Assembly (NCBI GenBank): GCA_007570785.1
Contig: ML661885.1
Span: 34,121,714-34,185,713, forward strand
Direction of reading: 5' to 3'
Length of the DNA stretch: 64,000 bases
Source of the DNA: Antilocapra americana
Taxonomy: Eukaryota; Chordata; Mammalia; Artiodactyla; Antilocapridae
Part shown: piece by piece, positions 1 through 11,793 of the stretch
How the letters are laid out: every line of letters starts with the position of its first letter
Position numbering within the stretch: position 1 is the first letter of the stretch
Made by a program: the position numbers and the translations under genes
The notes under the pieces: model-generated
What the model was told of the DNA's origin: nothing
The model's input: the letters and a program-made list of their open reading frames with translations, nothing else
Databases searched by the model: none

Positions 1-122
1 AAAAAGACCTCTGGTAGCTTGATAGGAATTGCATTGAATCTATAGATTGCTTTGGGTAGTATACTCATTTTCACTATATTGATTCTTCCAATCCACGAAC
101 ACGGCACATTTCTCCATCTGTT
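1..122 (-). mobile_element. L1 LINE fragment (ORF2 C-terminal part), antisense
   Basis: The plus strand is the complement of the L1 ORF2 stretch after the reverse transcriptase; read on the minus strand it carries the typical [26 protein letters not shown] coding sequence. Its close match to ruminant L1 suggests a fairly young copy. The element continues beyond the left edge, and its right boundary near 122 is approximate because the following bases no longer match L1 by eye. Confidence 0.75.
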
Positions 123-2110
123 TCAATTGAAATATTTAAAGAGAATTTGTTTGCTTATTTTAATTATATTGCTAGTTAATATCCCTAGCAGTATAGAGCA
201 GAGGTCTGAGTTGTTAGTCACAACTTCCTTCCCAATTATGAGAATTTAAAGAAGCCATGATCAAGATTATTTATTAATATAGTTACCAATTATGCACATA
301 TTTTTTGCACATTATACTTCAAATTAATGTTGTTCTCATTTATAGATTAATTTATATAATCTATAAAAATGCAAAGTAGAAAATAAAATCACAAATAATT
401 CTAAAACTGACTCCTAAAGGTTTTAAAATGCTTATTTCATCACATTTTAGAATTTGTATCCCTTCCTCTGTATACCCTAATACATGATTTTTTTCATGAA
501 TTTAAAAAGTTAATTTATTAGTAGTGGCAACAGTGAGAATTTCTGTTACATAACAGTTGTCAGATAGAATAGTTTAAGACCAATTTCTCTAAAACAGGTT
601 CTGTTCATTATCTCCATAAATTTAATGCATTATCTCTCTTGTTCATATATTAGGTAGGTTTATTTAGTACCTTACTACATACTGCAGCTAACTCTCCTGA
701 AGGTTGTGCTTCCGTCAGTATTGTTTATAATCAGGTATTTTGTTGCTAGAGTATTGAGGGATTTCGGTAGTCGTGAGAGAGAAATCACATTTTAAAAATT
801 TACAGCAAACTATCACAGCCCTGGCCTTTTTACCGTCCGATCATAGGCAGAAAAAGTTTAGTTAAATTTCTATAGTGTTAAAGAAGTGTTGTCTAGTCAG
901 TTGGTTTTTATCTGCTGTTAATCTGCAACACAAATGACTGAACTCTCAGTCCATTCCACAGGTGATAACTTCAGCTTGTCTACTCTTTGATTTTTATCAA
1001 AAAGTGGATTGAATGAAACAGTGTGAAAGGGAAATAATTGTTCAAACACATAGTTCATTTATTCCTTTAGCCAGTCTCCTTTTTAACCTGAATTTTAATC
1101 TGCTTTTTCATCTGAATCAAAATGGGTTTCCAGAAGCTGTTTACATAGATTCCATTGTTGTGGGAACCTCACTTATGTCTTCCCACCAGCTCCCAAAGAA
1201 CTGTCTCCATTGAGCATTCTCCCTTCAAGGTCTGTTGAGGGTTCTTTGATGTCACAATTAATGCTGTTAAAGGTGTTCTCATAAATTTTACACCGTTGTA
1301 TCTAGAGCCTTTTAGACATCATGATCAGATGAAAGAGTTTCAGATGCCATAATCTCAACACAGTAACTGTTATTCCTGAATTTACTTTAGCTACTAAACC
1401 TGCTTATCTTCCTGTGTTCCCTTTTCCAATAATTAGAGTAACTATACAACTTGCCACATCAGTCAATCACTGATGTTTACCATGCCATCTATATCTCTAA
1501 AATCCATCCACCTTTCACAAGCCTCACGCCCTGACTTAGTATTACTGATAATTTTCTGGAGCCCCAAGCTCCAGTATGGCTCACCAAGGCACTGTCACTG
1601 ATACTGTTTATTTAACACTTGAAATTTTGTTCATAATGGACTTTTAAAAATTATTTTTGGTTTAAAAATATTTTGTTAAAATTATTCACATTAATATCAG
1701 CACTAATTAATATTTTAATATCAATTTTATAGAAACTTAAATATTTTATTATGTGTTATTTATCTTGGTTTTGGAGTTTGGGGTTAAATTTTGTGTCTGA
1801 GGCAAGTACCTCACTCACTTTAGTCCCAACAGTGCTTCCCAGATCCCCATTTCTTGGCTTCCCTAGTTTTCTTTTTCACCTGAGTCAGAAACAAAATATG
1901 TGCAAAGGATTAGAGGATGGGAGGAAGGAAGAGCAGAGGGATCAGTACTTTGCCTTCCAGTCTAAAGCTGTTACAAGGGAGGTGGGGAGGAAGACTTAAT
2001 ACCAAGTAAAATTTAAATTGTTAGTAATTACCTTGGACTGATCACTCAATTTCTGATTAAGATCATATTTGTGATTTAAAGTAACTGTAGGCTGAATTAC
2101 CTGAAAGGTA
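123..2110. other. AT-rich stretch with no recognised feature
   Basis: No repeat family or gene is recognised. The short open frames here lack coding character, and stop codons are dense in all frames, as expected for AT-rich non-coding DNA. Confidence 0.5.
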
Positions 2111-2120
2111 ATGGAATAGT

Positions 2121-2332
2121 GGGCTTCCCAGGTAGTTCAGCTGGTAAAGATCCGCTTGCAATGCAGGACACCCCAGTTTGATTCCTAGGTCAGGAAGATC
2201 CCCTGGAGAAGGGATAGGCTACCCACTCCAGTATTCTTGCCTGGAGAATTCTCATGGACAGAGGAACCTGGCAGGCTATAGTCCATAAGGTCGCAAACAG
2301 TCGGACATAACTGAGCAACTAAGCACAGCATG
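2121..2332 (+). mobile_element. Bov-tA SINE, sense, with target-site duplication
   Basis: The tRNA-Glu-derived head starts with GGGCTTCCCAGG and contains A-box-like and B-box-like sequence. It is followed by the BovB-derived body and the tail ending in CTGAGCAACTAAGCACAGC. A perfect 10-bp target-site duplication, ATGGAATAGT, flanks it at 2111-2120 and 2333-2342. Transcription would be by RNA polymerase III from the head; mobilisation is expected through the BovB machinery because the 3' ends are shared. Confidence 0.93.
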
Positions 2333-2551
2333 ATGGAATAGTATTATGCCCACTACTGTTTCATCTAGGGCTGAGTGAACTTTTCTCCAACTAAATAAGG
2401 GGAAAGATCAAAACAGAAAAAGTCTGATGTTCCTAGTTATGTCACAAGCCAGGCTTGTTTTACATATTGATCATGTCAGTTTATTTGATTGCTTTATTTC
2501 CTTATTAAGAAGGTTTACATTTAAAATCCAGAATGGTACCCAGTGCATGGT

Positions 2552-2775
2552 GCGTGCTTGTTAATGTGGTTCAGTTGTGTCCGACTCTGTGTGATGCTGT
2601 GGATTGTAGCCTGCCAGGTTCTTCTGTCTGTGGGATTCTCTAGGCAAGAATACAGGAGTGGGTTGCTGTGTACACCTCCAGGAGATCTTCCCAACCCAGG
2701 GATTGAACCCACATCTCTTAAGTCTCCTTTATTGACAGGCAGGTTCTTTACCACTAGTGCCACGTGGGAAGCCTG
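2552..2775 (-). mobile_element. Bov-tA SINE, antisense, with target-site duplication
   Basis: This is the reverse complement of a full Bov-tA: tail first (GTTCAGTTGTGTCCGACTC) and the tRNA head last (complement of GGCTTCCCACGTGGC). A 13-bp duplication with one mismatch (CCCAGTGCATGGT / CCCAATGCATGGT) lies at 2539-2551 and 2776-2788. It is inverted relative to the SINE 220 bp upstream. Confidence 0.92.
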
Positions 2776-2788
2776 CCCAATGCATGGT

Positions 2789-3358
2789 AGGGGCTTGATA
2801 TTTGGCATTTGCTTATTAATTTATTCAGTAAATATTTATAAAAATCTACTATGAGCTATCTACTTTTCCATCTGCTAGGAACAGAGAGTGATAAAGGAGG
2901 CAAACCCCAGAGAAGCATTCGTGTGTGTGAAATGAAGATTTAAATAAATGAGTCAACCACAATTCTCAGTGTTTCTCTATGAAGATTTACTTGAGTAATT
3001 TCTTTATAAATGCACATCAGAGTCTATCTTGTTTGTTCTGAGGAATAGTTTTTTGAATTTTGTTCTGAATCCAATAACATCTTTGTTTCTTTTTAATACA
3101 ATTCTGATTTTGTTTAGGAATCCACCTTTCCTTATGAAGGGAAACGCCTATTACCAGGAATTTGACCTGATTAGTTGTAATGAAAGTATATATCCCTTCA
3201 CCTCCACCCCCAATTTGATTGGGATATAATGCTAATGAAGGTATTTCTAATCTTGTTGGCTATGGTTGGTTTTGGTATGGCCATGCAATTTAGGTCGATT
3301 TTATCTGAGATGTTTTCCAAGAGCTTTTGGAAAAGTTTTCCTGTATTGAAAACCTTAT
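2789..3358. other. No recognised feature
   Basis: AT-rich sequence between a SINE and a MER20 element. The overlapping short frames near 3029-3407 are not coding-like. Confidence 0.45.
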
Positions 3359-3574
3359 CAGTGGTGCTCAACTGTTGGCAGTTGACCTCCCAAGGGACAT
3401 TTGGCAATGTCTAGAGACATTTTTGATTGTCACAACTTGGGGAATGCTATTGGCATCTAGTGGGTAGAGGTCAAGGATGAAGGTCAGCATCCTACAAGGC
3501 TTGGTACAACATAATAAAGAAAGATGTGGTCCAAATGTCATTGGAGTTAGTTGTGTTGAAGTGGAGAAATCCTG
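3359..3574 (+). mobile_element. MER20-like hAT non-autonomous DNA transposon
   Basis: It opens with CAGTGGTGCTCAACTG and ends with GTGGAGAAATCCTG, imperfect inverted ends of the hAT-Charlie type. The internal GGGACATTTGGCAATGTCT and GCATCTAGTGGGTAGAGG segments match what I know of the eutherian MER20 family, whose usual length is about 220 bp. No clear 8-bp target duplication remains, as expected for an old copy. Family name given from memory of the consensus. Confidence 0.8.
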
Positions 3575-4081
3575 ACCCAAAACACACAGGGAAGCATGTA
3601 GCCTGATGATTTCTTACTATCAGACAGCCATGCAAAGACTAGCTTTAGGATGAAGCCCAATACCATAGATGCTAGAAAGAAGAGAAGGATCATGGGTTCT
3701 TGATTACACCTCCAAGTAGTTGTATCAACTGATATTAAAGCTGATCTTGGCTTTGGACTGTCAGTTGTCTGAGCCAACATATTCTCTAATTGCTTCTGCC
3801 AGTTTGAGCTGGATCATTTTTTCATAGCCATTAAAAATCATTCTAGCCTATTTAAGCTGGTACATTCTTTTTTATTACACAGTGGTAATTCAGTTACTGA
3901 TTTCATTTTGCTTTGGTTTTCAATCAAAAGATTGTTTTAAGTTTAATAACCACAGGACTTTCTTTTACCTGAATTTTCTATATAGTCTTTTTAGTTTGAT
4001 TCATATATTTTATACTGAATATGTTTAGTACACATTTTTAAAATTGTAAATTTTATTGAATTACATAGGCTAGATAATACA
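3575..4081. other. No recognised feature
   Basis: Unique-looking AT-rich sequence between MER20 and a BovB fragment; nothing supportable seen. Confidence 0.4.
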
Positions 4082-4620
4082 TTGTTGTTGTTGTTTGGTC
4101 ACTGTGTCATGTGCAACTCTTTGCAACCCCGTGGACTGCAGCACGCCAGGCTTCCCTGTCCTTCACTGTCTCCTAGAGTTTGCTTAAACTCATGTCCATT
4201 GAGTTGGTTATGCTAACCAACTAACCGTCTCATCATCTGCCTCCCCCTTTTCTTCCTGCCCTCAATCTTTCCCAGAATCATGATCTTCTCCAGTGAATCA
4301 GCTCTTCACATCAGGCGGCCAAAGTATTAGAGTTTCAGCTTCAGCATCAGTCCTTCTGATGAATATTCAGGGTTGGTTTCCTTTAGGATTGCCTGATTTG
4401 ATTTCTTTGTTGTCCAAGGGATTCTCAAGAGTTTTCTCCAGCACCACAATTCAGAAGCATCAATGCTTTGGCATTCAGTCTTCTTTATGGTCCAGCTCTC
4501 ATATCCATACATGACTACTGGAATAACCATAGCTTTGACTAGACAGACCTTTGTCAGCAAAGTGATGTCTCTGTTCTTTAATACACTATCTTGATTTGGC
4601 ATAGCTTTTCTATGGTGACC
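4082..4620 (-). mobile_element. BovB LINE 3' fragment, antisense
   Basis: Read on the minus strand, this is the last half kilobase of BovB, ending at the 3' terminus next to a (TTG)4-like tract (4084-4095) that reads CAA-repeat in the element's sense. It holds the C-terminal ORF segment (see the pseudogene entry at 4327-4623) and the 3' tail shared with Bov-tA/Bov-A SINEs. Truncated at its 5' side, as usual for LINE insertions. Confidence 0.9.
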
Positions 4621-4623
4621 CAC
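4327..4623 (-). pseudogene. BovB ORF C-terminal remnant
   Basis: A 98-residue open frame on the minus strand carries the post-RT C-terminal part of the BovB polyprotein, with recognisable words such as KVCLVKAMVIPVVMYGYESW and ASELWCWRKLL, ending in LKLKL. This region follows the palm domain in RTE-clade elements. The endonuclease and all catalytic RT motifs are missing, so the fragment cannot encode an active enzyme; the start methionine lies at the edge of the element and is fortuitous. Confidence 0.85.
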
Positions 4624-5022
4624 AAACTGATGAACAATAATACCAAATAAGTTCTCACACTTTTACAAAGATTCTAGGCCCCACATCAGTCATCTCATCC
4701 TGGGGATCCAGCAAAGGGACTGGGAATCCCCACGGAATCTGACTTTGAAGAACAGCAGGATTTTATTACCGAACTTCCTCAGGACTGGGGAAACAGAGAC
4801 TCTTGGAGGCCACAAACAACATCTTGAGATAATACATAATAAGGACTAAAGAGATATATGTTGAAATTTTGAGTAATTGTATACCAATTTTTTTTCAATT
4901 TTTATATGATATATTTATTTGGTTTTTATGGTCTTTGAAAATTGTATAGCGGTACTTGAAATAACTTGGAGACAACATGGGAGTCAAAACTCCATCTGTA
5001 AGCACTGGTTTAAGAGATTGAA

Positions 5023-5240
5023 GGGCTTCCCAAGTGGCGCTAGTGGTAAAGAACCAGCCTGCCAATGCAGGAGGTATAAGAGATACGGATTCAATCCCTG
5101 GGTCAAGAAGATCTCCTGGAGAAGGGATAGACTACCCACTCTAGTATTCTTGCCTGGAGAATCCCATGGACAGGGAAGCCCGGCAGGCTACAGTCCATAG
5201 TATCTCACAGTCAAACATGACTGAAGCGACTTAAAACAGC
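5023..5240 (+). mobile_element. Bov-tA SINE, sense, with target-site duplication
   Basis: A full-length element with tRNA head GGGCTTCCCAAGTGGCGC and B-box-like GATTCAATCCCTGG, then the body and a tail ending in AAAACAGC. Target duplications AAGAGATTGAA (5012-5022) and AAGGGATTGAA (5241-5251) differ by one base. Confidence 0.93.
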
Positions 5241-5532
5241 AAGGGATTGAAATCTGTCGATTAACCTCCTTTTTTTTTTTTTTCCTCCCTGCAAATGGTA
5301 TATCTAACCATTCTCTTCTTAGGCAAAAACAAATGTGTAGAATTATGTCAGTTCTGTTATACCATGAATGTTGTAAAATAGACCTTTAAATATTTACAGA
5401 ATAATTGGACCAGCCCTTAAGGATTTTTGAGCTCTTAACCTTCGTTTTCCAATTTTATATTCACTAATTTCCTTCAGATTCTTTGAAACAGATTTGTTTC
5501 TCCCACTCTATCTCTAAAATAAGAATAATTAT

Positions 5533-5727
5533 GAAGTGAAAGTGTTACTCAGTTATGTCCAACTCCTTGCAACTCCATGGACTGTAGCCTGTCGGGGTCC
5601 TCTGTCCATGGGATTTTCCAGGCAAGAATAGTGGAGTGGATTGCCATTTGTTTCTCCAAGGGATCTTCCTGACCCAGGGATCAAACCCAGCTCTTCCACA
5701 TTGCAGGCAGATTCTTTAACATAGAGA
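5533..5727 (-). mobile_element. Bov-tA SINE, antisense, head eroded
   Basis: The antisense SINE body starts with GAAGTGAAAGTGTTACTCAG, the Bov-tA tail in reverse, and runs to the complement of the B-box region. The outermost head sequence (complement of GGGCTTCCC) is lost or diverged near 5727. No convincing target duplication is visible. Confidence 0.85.
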
Positions 5728-5952
5728 CCTACAAAAATGTAATATGAAAATTAGTAGGCACAAACAACTATATAATATTTTATAAAGCTGAAAATAGATA
5801 TAAGAGATGAACAATAACTAGCCAAAGTGTTTTAGAAACATAACTATAGTTTAGTAAAGTCTCAGAGGGGAAAAAAAAGATATCACCTTGACTAATATAT
5901 AATTAGCCAACTTATAGTTGAATTTATTTTGTACTGCCAATGTATTTGTACT

Positions 5953-6171
5953 GGGGCTTCCCTGGTGGCTCAGGGGTTAAAACAAAAGTGTGCTTTGCAA
6001 TGCAGGAGATGCAGGTTCAATCCCTGGGTCAGGAAGATGCCCTGGAGAAGAAAATGGCAACCCGCTCCAGTAATCTTGCCTCGAAAATCCCAGGACAGAG
6101 GAGCCGGACGGGCTACAGTCCATGGGGTCGCAAAGAGTCAGACACAACTTAGCAACTAAACAACAAAAATA
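5953..6171 (+). mobile_element. Bov-tA SINE, sense, with target-site duplication
   Basis: Sense copy with head GGGGCTTCCCTGGTGGCTC, B box GGTTCAATCCCTGGG and a tail ending in (CAA)-rich sequence. The 10-bp TATTTGTACT is duplicated perfectly at 5943-5952 and 6172-6181. Confidence 0.92.
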
Positions 6172-6181
6172 TATTTGTACT

Positions 6182-6953
6182 ATTAGGAAAAACTACCACA
6201 TTTCCTTTTTGTTTGTTTTGTCAGATCTCTTGCTATTCTCGTACATAATCTGAAAGTTACTGGGATGTGTAATTAACATAGCATTAGAAGATTTTAGTTA
6301 ATTTAATCTCTTTTTTCACAGTTTCCTTTTTTTCTGTATAATTCTCAGAGTCAAATATGCCCTCAACTTTTTTAGATAAGACAGATTCACTATCAAAACA
6401 ATCAAGGCCCTGTTGCTAAATGAGAGAAAGAAAGGTTCAGAAGTTTTGGATATTTATATGTCACTTGCAGGCTCTAGGGATAAAAAGGGTTCTTTTGGCA
6501 CATTGCCTTGTGTAGAAGAAAGCAGAGCATGGGAGGGAGGGAATTCCAGAGCCTTAGGACCCTGACCTAGGGACTTTCTCTTCAATTCCTAGACCATCAA
6601 TCCTGAGATCTGCCAATTGCCTTGAGTCAGTGATGGGGGAGGAAGGTATGGGGTTAGAATGTCAGAAGACTTCCTGGCAGGGTGAGTCCTGGAGCCTTGA
6701 AGTTGAAGGTAGCATTTCCAAATACTTTCAGAGTTGTTGCAAGTGTCAGGAACCAAAGATTTGTGAGTTCTGTCCTTACTCATGCTTCACCCCTCTAACC
6801 TTTGTCCAGCGCTGGCCTGCGCAAGTGCTGTAAGTAGCTGCCAGCGAAGTGTGATTTGAAGGGCATCAGGAGGCACTCTTGGCCCTGATTCTTTTCCCCT
6901 GGGTCTGTCATAACATCCCTATTTCCTAGCAGAGCATCTGGCTCAAAAAATAT
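6182..6953. other. No recognised feature
   Basis: Mildly GC-richer unique-looking sequence. Short overlapping frames near 6589-6833 on both strands are not recognisable as protein. Confidence 0.4.
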
Positions 6954-6974
6954 TGGATGGATGGATGGATGGAT
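6954..6974 (+). repeat. (TGGA)n simple repeat
   Basis: Five consecutive TGGA-phase tetranucleotides, a short microsatellite. Confidence 0.9.
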
Positions 6975-6984
6975 AAGGGAATTT

Positions 6985-7480
6985 ATTCAGCACATATATA
7001 TTAGTAGCTACTGTATGCCAGGTATTATACAAAACCCAGAATATCTAACAATAAGTGTGATCAATATGTTTCTACTTTTCACAAGACTCAAAGTCTAGTT
7101 AGACGAAAAGAATATAAAATAAGTACAGTTTTAAGTGAGGGTTCAGAAAATTTAGAAGGAAATAAACAGGGTGCTAAAGGAAATGGACATGAGAAGGCAT
7201 TTCAGATTTAAAAAACAACCCTGTTTGAAAGGTGAAGATATTGGCAGGAAGGAGTGCTGTAAGTCATTGCCCCTGTTTATGTGTTTGGGAAGTTTTGCCC
7301 ATGAAAGAGTAAAAGCAGAGCACTAGGAGCATCAGGAACTCTTGGTATAGGGAAACCATTTGGGGAAGGGGAAACTAAGTCCCCAGATTGAGCTGAGTGG
7401 AGCCTGGAATAGAGAGGGCCTTAGCAGACCAGGACAGAGTTTCTAAAAACCTGGAGGAGGGTGTCTAGCCAGAACCAACT
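6985..7480 (+). repeat. Possible ancient interspersed repeat, family not assigned
   Basis: The order of words (GTATGCCAGGTATTATAC, then AGACTCAAAGTCTAGTTAGA and GAGAAGGCATTTCAGA) resembles a common old mammalian repeat that begins with a 'tgccaggcactgt' motif. Divergence is high and I do not name the family. Confidence 0.35.
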
Positions 7481-10149
7481 GGCCAGAGTCCCACTGGGAT
7501 GATGCATCCTGGGATTCCAAGCTGATAGATGAGCCACACTAACAATATCTGAATGTGAAAAGTGGTGCATAAGAAGGTGTTTTTTTGATGGAGAGGTGAC
7601 ACAGTATATCAGTTAGAGATCAAAGAATTGCTTCGGGGGCCACCAGTTTAGTTAAGAGTTAAGAGAAAAACCTGAGCCTATTGAAAGAAACTGTTCTTTT
7701 GCTCCAGGTTAGAATCTCACTTACCATTTCTGAAGCCATTTAATCTTCTTTTATCTGCTGCCTTTGGATTAATTAGAGAGAGGAGGTACATGAATTATTT
7801 TAAAATGAGCTTTATCTCTGATCATAATTACTTTATCTTTCCCAAATTGATGAGCAACTACTGGTAGTAGAATAATAGGTGAACAAATGAATAAATGAAT
7901 GAATGTTGAATAAGATGAAGGAATGAATAATGGAGTAAGATTTATTATTCTGCTGTCTGTGACACACTTTTGTGCTATTGTCACATCTTTCCCTCATTCA
8001 TTTGACTTGTGCTCCTGGGAAAAGTACAAAAAAAATAATCTTAGCTCAAATTTCTGGGCTTTATGTAAATTACTGTAAATTTTATTTTTTTATGTGATTA
8101 GCCAGGCTTCTAAAGCTGCGTTATGTAGTCCCAAAGCACATAAGCACAGACTGACATATAAAAGATGGAAGTTCAGCTTTAGGGGTAAGCCTTAAACTAA
8201 ATTTGGACTGCTTCCTGGTGTCTACTTCAAAATTCCAAAGATAAGAGTCCCTTTATTTGCAATCCGTTATCACTATTTAAACATCTTTCATTGCAGAAGC
8301 TGTACTTTCACGGAGTTGGGTGGGTTGATTTTGAACAGTAGCAGTTCATAAAGACAACAGAGCCCTCACCTCCCAACCTTGTCTCCTGCACTGTTTTTAT
8401 ATTTTCAGCATGAAAGCTCTTTTTAGTATCTGATGGAGGAATACATTTTTCTTTCTAAAAGACATCAAAGGAAATGAAGTGAAGCAAAACCTCAAAAGCA
8501 ATCTTTTCAAACTTGTAAAATTTCCCTCTACAAATCATAGTTTCTGCTTTCTAATAATAACCAAAAAAGTCTTATTGAACATCAAATAAGTTTTGCAAGA
8601 TGGTGTTTTAAAAATATTCAATGTATACAACTAGAAACATATGGATAAAATAGCAAACATTTAGGAGTTAGGGAAGTAAATGGAAAAACACCTCTGAAAG
8701 TACAATTTTATATCGTTACTGAAAAACCACAATGTTACTAATATTGGATAAATCCTAAAAGCAGCTGGATTTTGGCTTCCTCTAATTTTGTCTGACCTAA
8801 ATTGCTCTTTTTCTTTTCTTTTTTAAGAAGACAATAGCATTTCTGTACATTACTCAACATTCAGAGCTATGAGTACTGGACTGTATGGAAATGCTTACTG
8901 AATTCATTTTCTCCATGTGCGTGAATAAGGAGGAGTGAACCTGCAGCTCACTGCTGAGTATTCATAATATTAGAGGAACAAAGGTCTTTGAAAGCCACAG
9001 ATAACCCTTAATCCTCATTGCCTTCCTCTGCTTCAACCCAACCATTCTCTAGAACCACTAACAAGATGCAAAATTGACTGATGATCTTTTCCTTTCCCCT
9101 GTCTGACCCTACACACATTCCCCCTCTCCTAGATGTGCCAAGAAGTAGTGAAGTGACCAACAGGCAGGCAGTAGGAGGGAGAGGAAAGAAAAACAGACTT
9201 ATCAACCCCAAGAGACCAAGTGTTGGCTGTTTTCTATTATTCCCTCTTTTGAGCTTTCTCAGATGTGTTTTTGAGAAGACTTTCATGTTGTGTTTTCTTT
9301 CCTCTCTTAGAGCTAACCACCTTTTTCCATGCAAGGGACTGGGGGAGCAGAGCACTTGAATGAGGTCCAGGTAAGCTGGCAGATTCTTGGGATGCTCAAA
9401 CACAGTATTTCCATCCATCCTCTTTTTCTGTGAAAACAGGCTTTTAAATTGTGCATGAAACCTTGTCAGTAATGAGCAGAAATGAAAGTCACAAAGCAGT
9501 GGTAGAAATTTAGAGGTAGTCCATCACTCTTTGGTATTTGCTTACAGTTCTAAATATGTTTTCTGAATTATGCATTTTCATATTTTGTATATCTACTTTG
9601 TACAGAGCAGCCTGCAGTTTATAAAACTATGATCTCCATTGAGTTGCATTTTGATCTACCCTCTATCAGTGTGCATTTAGATTCTTGTGTCATGAATTAA
9701 ACATTGGACAGTCTCATTCATTTAAATAAAATCCGCCTACTGGGAGCCATATGCGTGGTCTGGGTCAAATCTGTGGAAGCGGCATTGTGGGAAAGAATGC
9801 CCTTAGGCCATGTCTTTTCTGTTTCAATTGTTCAAGGGGTAAGAATGAACACCAAAGAGGAAGGAACACATCAATCTGAGTCACTAGTACTTCAAAGATG
9901 CTCACGCTTTCTCGAAAGACCAATATATTGCAGGCTTTCATCAGACATAAACTGACCAAAAGAGACAGACTTTATGTAAAATTACTTTTTGTTTGCTGTC
10001 AATTTAATGGCACAGGATTTTCTTTGTTGAGTAATAAAAATAATTCTAGAGTTATTATTATTATGATCTATAGAATAATAATTTTGTTCCAACTTAGCAT
10101 AATTCTGAGTGTTTTACACGATTAAATTATGCAGTGCAATTATTTTTTA
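7481..10149. other. Repeat-poor stretch; holds an unrecognised 136-codon open frame
   Basis: No transposon is recognised over about 2.7 kb, unusual for this window. A degenerate (AATG)n tract sits at 7883-7905. The longest open frame of the non-repeat sequence is on the minus strand at 9008-9418 (136 codons), overlapped by a 92-codon plus-strand frame at 9081-9359. The minus frame has a hydrophobic stretch in its second half (LLGLISLFFFPLPP) but no domain I recognise, and overlapping frames on both strands suggest a locally stop-poor, purine-biased segment rather than a gene. Confidence 0.4.
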
Positions 10150-10255
10150 AAAACCCTGAAAGATAGCTAGTATTGTTATTCATCTGTACTATTATAAGCG
10201 ATGAAAAGGAAGCACAGAGAAGTATCTTACTAAAAGTTCACAAAGCATAATTTGA
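10150..10255 (-). mobile_element. MIR-like SINE remnant
   Basis: The series CCTGAAAGATAGCTAGTATTG, GATGAAAAGGAAGCACAGAG and TAAAAGTTCACAAAGC follows the antisense MIR core (two-base-spaced 'gatgaggaaactgaggcacagagag'). Very diverged, boundaries approximate. Confidence 0.5.
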
Positions 10256-10938
10256 ATTTCCTTTATTTAACTTCAAAACTAAAGCATTAGTGTTGAAAAT
10301 ATTGCGTATTTCATTAAGATACTGAACACTTTCTTGAAGAGCCTATTAATGCTGATGTAGTTTGATTCTAGAACACTCAAAACAGAATTTCATATAATTT
10401 TGGCTATTGATGGTTATTTGAAAATATCGCAATAAGAATGCATATTAGAAGCCTGAACATTGCCCATGTATATTTCAAGATTTCTAAACTTAGGACAATT
10501 GTTTTCAATATTTGTTTTCCATTTATATAGACACACAGTTTTGCTTAAATAGAATCTATACCTTATTTATATGACAAATGTATTAAAGAAGTAAATGATA
10601 AAAAAAGAATCCATAAATGAATGTTAATATCTTTATAAAGAGTTTTTATGATTCAATATGAAAAAGCAGGCAACTGAACTGAAAAACTGAAAATATATCT
10701 AGGGAATTCAATGAAGAATGAATATAGATAGTTAAATGATAAAATGCTCAATATAAGTTGTGATTATAGGAATTTTAATTAAGCAATGTAATATTTTAAT
10801 TTATCAAAGTATGAAAGATTAAAAACTATTTCATACCTATTGTTAGAAGCTTATAGAAATATGAGCAAACTCAAATATCACTAATGGAAGTATAAATTAT
10901 TTAAACTTGCACACACATATGCATAGTTTAAACTATAA
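10256..10938. other. AT-rich stretch with no recognised feature
   Basis: Highly AT-rich sequence with many short homopolymer runs; no gene or repeat family recognised. Confidence 0.45.
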
Positions 10939-11160
10939 GTAGTTCAGTTCAGTTCAGTTACTCAGTAGTGTCCAACTCTTTGCAACCCCATGAACCGCAG
11001 CATGCCAAGCCTCTCTGTCCATCACCAACTCCCGAGGTCCACCCAAACCTATGGCCATCCAGTCTATGATGCCATCCAACCATCTCATTCTCTGTCATCC
11101 CCTTCTCCTCCTGCCCTCAATCTTTCCCAGCATCAGGGTCTTTTCAGATGAGTCAGCTCT

Positions 11161-11793
11161 TCATATCAGGTGGCCAAAGTACTGGAGTTTCAGCTTCAAC
11201 ATCAGTCCTTCCAATGAACACCCAGGACTAATCTTCTTTAGGGTGGACTGGTTGGATCTTGCAGTCCAAGGGACTCTCAAGAGTCTTCTCCAACACCACA
11301 GTTCAAAAGCATCAATTCTTTGGTGCTCAGCTTTCTTTATAGTCCAACTCTCACATGCATACATGACTACTGGAAAAACCATAGCCTTGACTAGACAGAC
11401 CTTTGTCGGCAAAGTAATGTCTCTGCTTTTTAATATGCTGTCTAGGTTGGTCATAACTTTCCTTCCAAGGAATAAAAGTCTTTTAATTTCATTGCTGCAG
11501 TCACCATCTGCAGTGATTTTGAAGCCCAGAAAAATAAAGTCAGCCACTGTTTCCACTGTTTCCCCATCTATCTGCCATGAATTGATGAGACCAGATGCCA
11601 TGATCTTAGTTTCCTGAATGTTGAGCTTTAAACCAACTTTTTCACTCTCCTCTTTCACTTTCATCAAGAGGCTCTTTAGTTCTTCTTCACTTTCTGGAAT
11701 AAGGGTGGTGTCATGTGTATATTTGAGGTTATTGATATTTCTCCTGGTAATCTTGATTCCAGCTTGTGCTTCTTCCAGCCCAGCATTTCTCAT
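11161..11793 (-). pseudogene. BovB RT/C-terminal ORF fragment, 210 codons, active site lost
   Basis: This is the longest open frame in the window. It starts in the RT palm just before motif C and runs through thumb and C-terminal sequence (LNIQETKIMASGLINSW, VVMYACESWTIKKAEH, FELWCWRRLL). The catalytic YADD box, which normally coordinates the metal ions of polymerisation, reads YTHD here, so the frame cannot encode an active RT. The frame ends at FGHLI. The initiating methionine corresponds to an internal residue of the complete polyprotein. No sign of domestication: no conserved upstream gene structure is visible. Confidence 0.92.

Noticed and set aside
2121..2332. tRNA-Glu-like sequence with A and B boxes, considered as a tRNA gene
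   Set aside because: It is the head of a SINE, repeated about twenty times here and unable to fold a complete cloverleaf with intact anticodon arm.
2521..2854. Overlapping 95- and 103-codon frames on both strands
   Set aside because: They lie on a Bov-tA SINE; words such as SQEYRSGLLCTPPGDLPNPGIE are the usual chance translation of this SINE.
9008..9418. 136-codon frame considered as a real gene
   Set aside because: No recognised domain, overlapping open frame on the other strand, no visible splice or polyadenylation context. Kept only as a point to check.
11051..11617. 188-codon plus-strand frame
   Set aside because: It is the antisense shadow of the BovB ORF and recurs at 16451-17059 (202 codons) and, in part, elsewhere wherever BovB is antisense.
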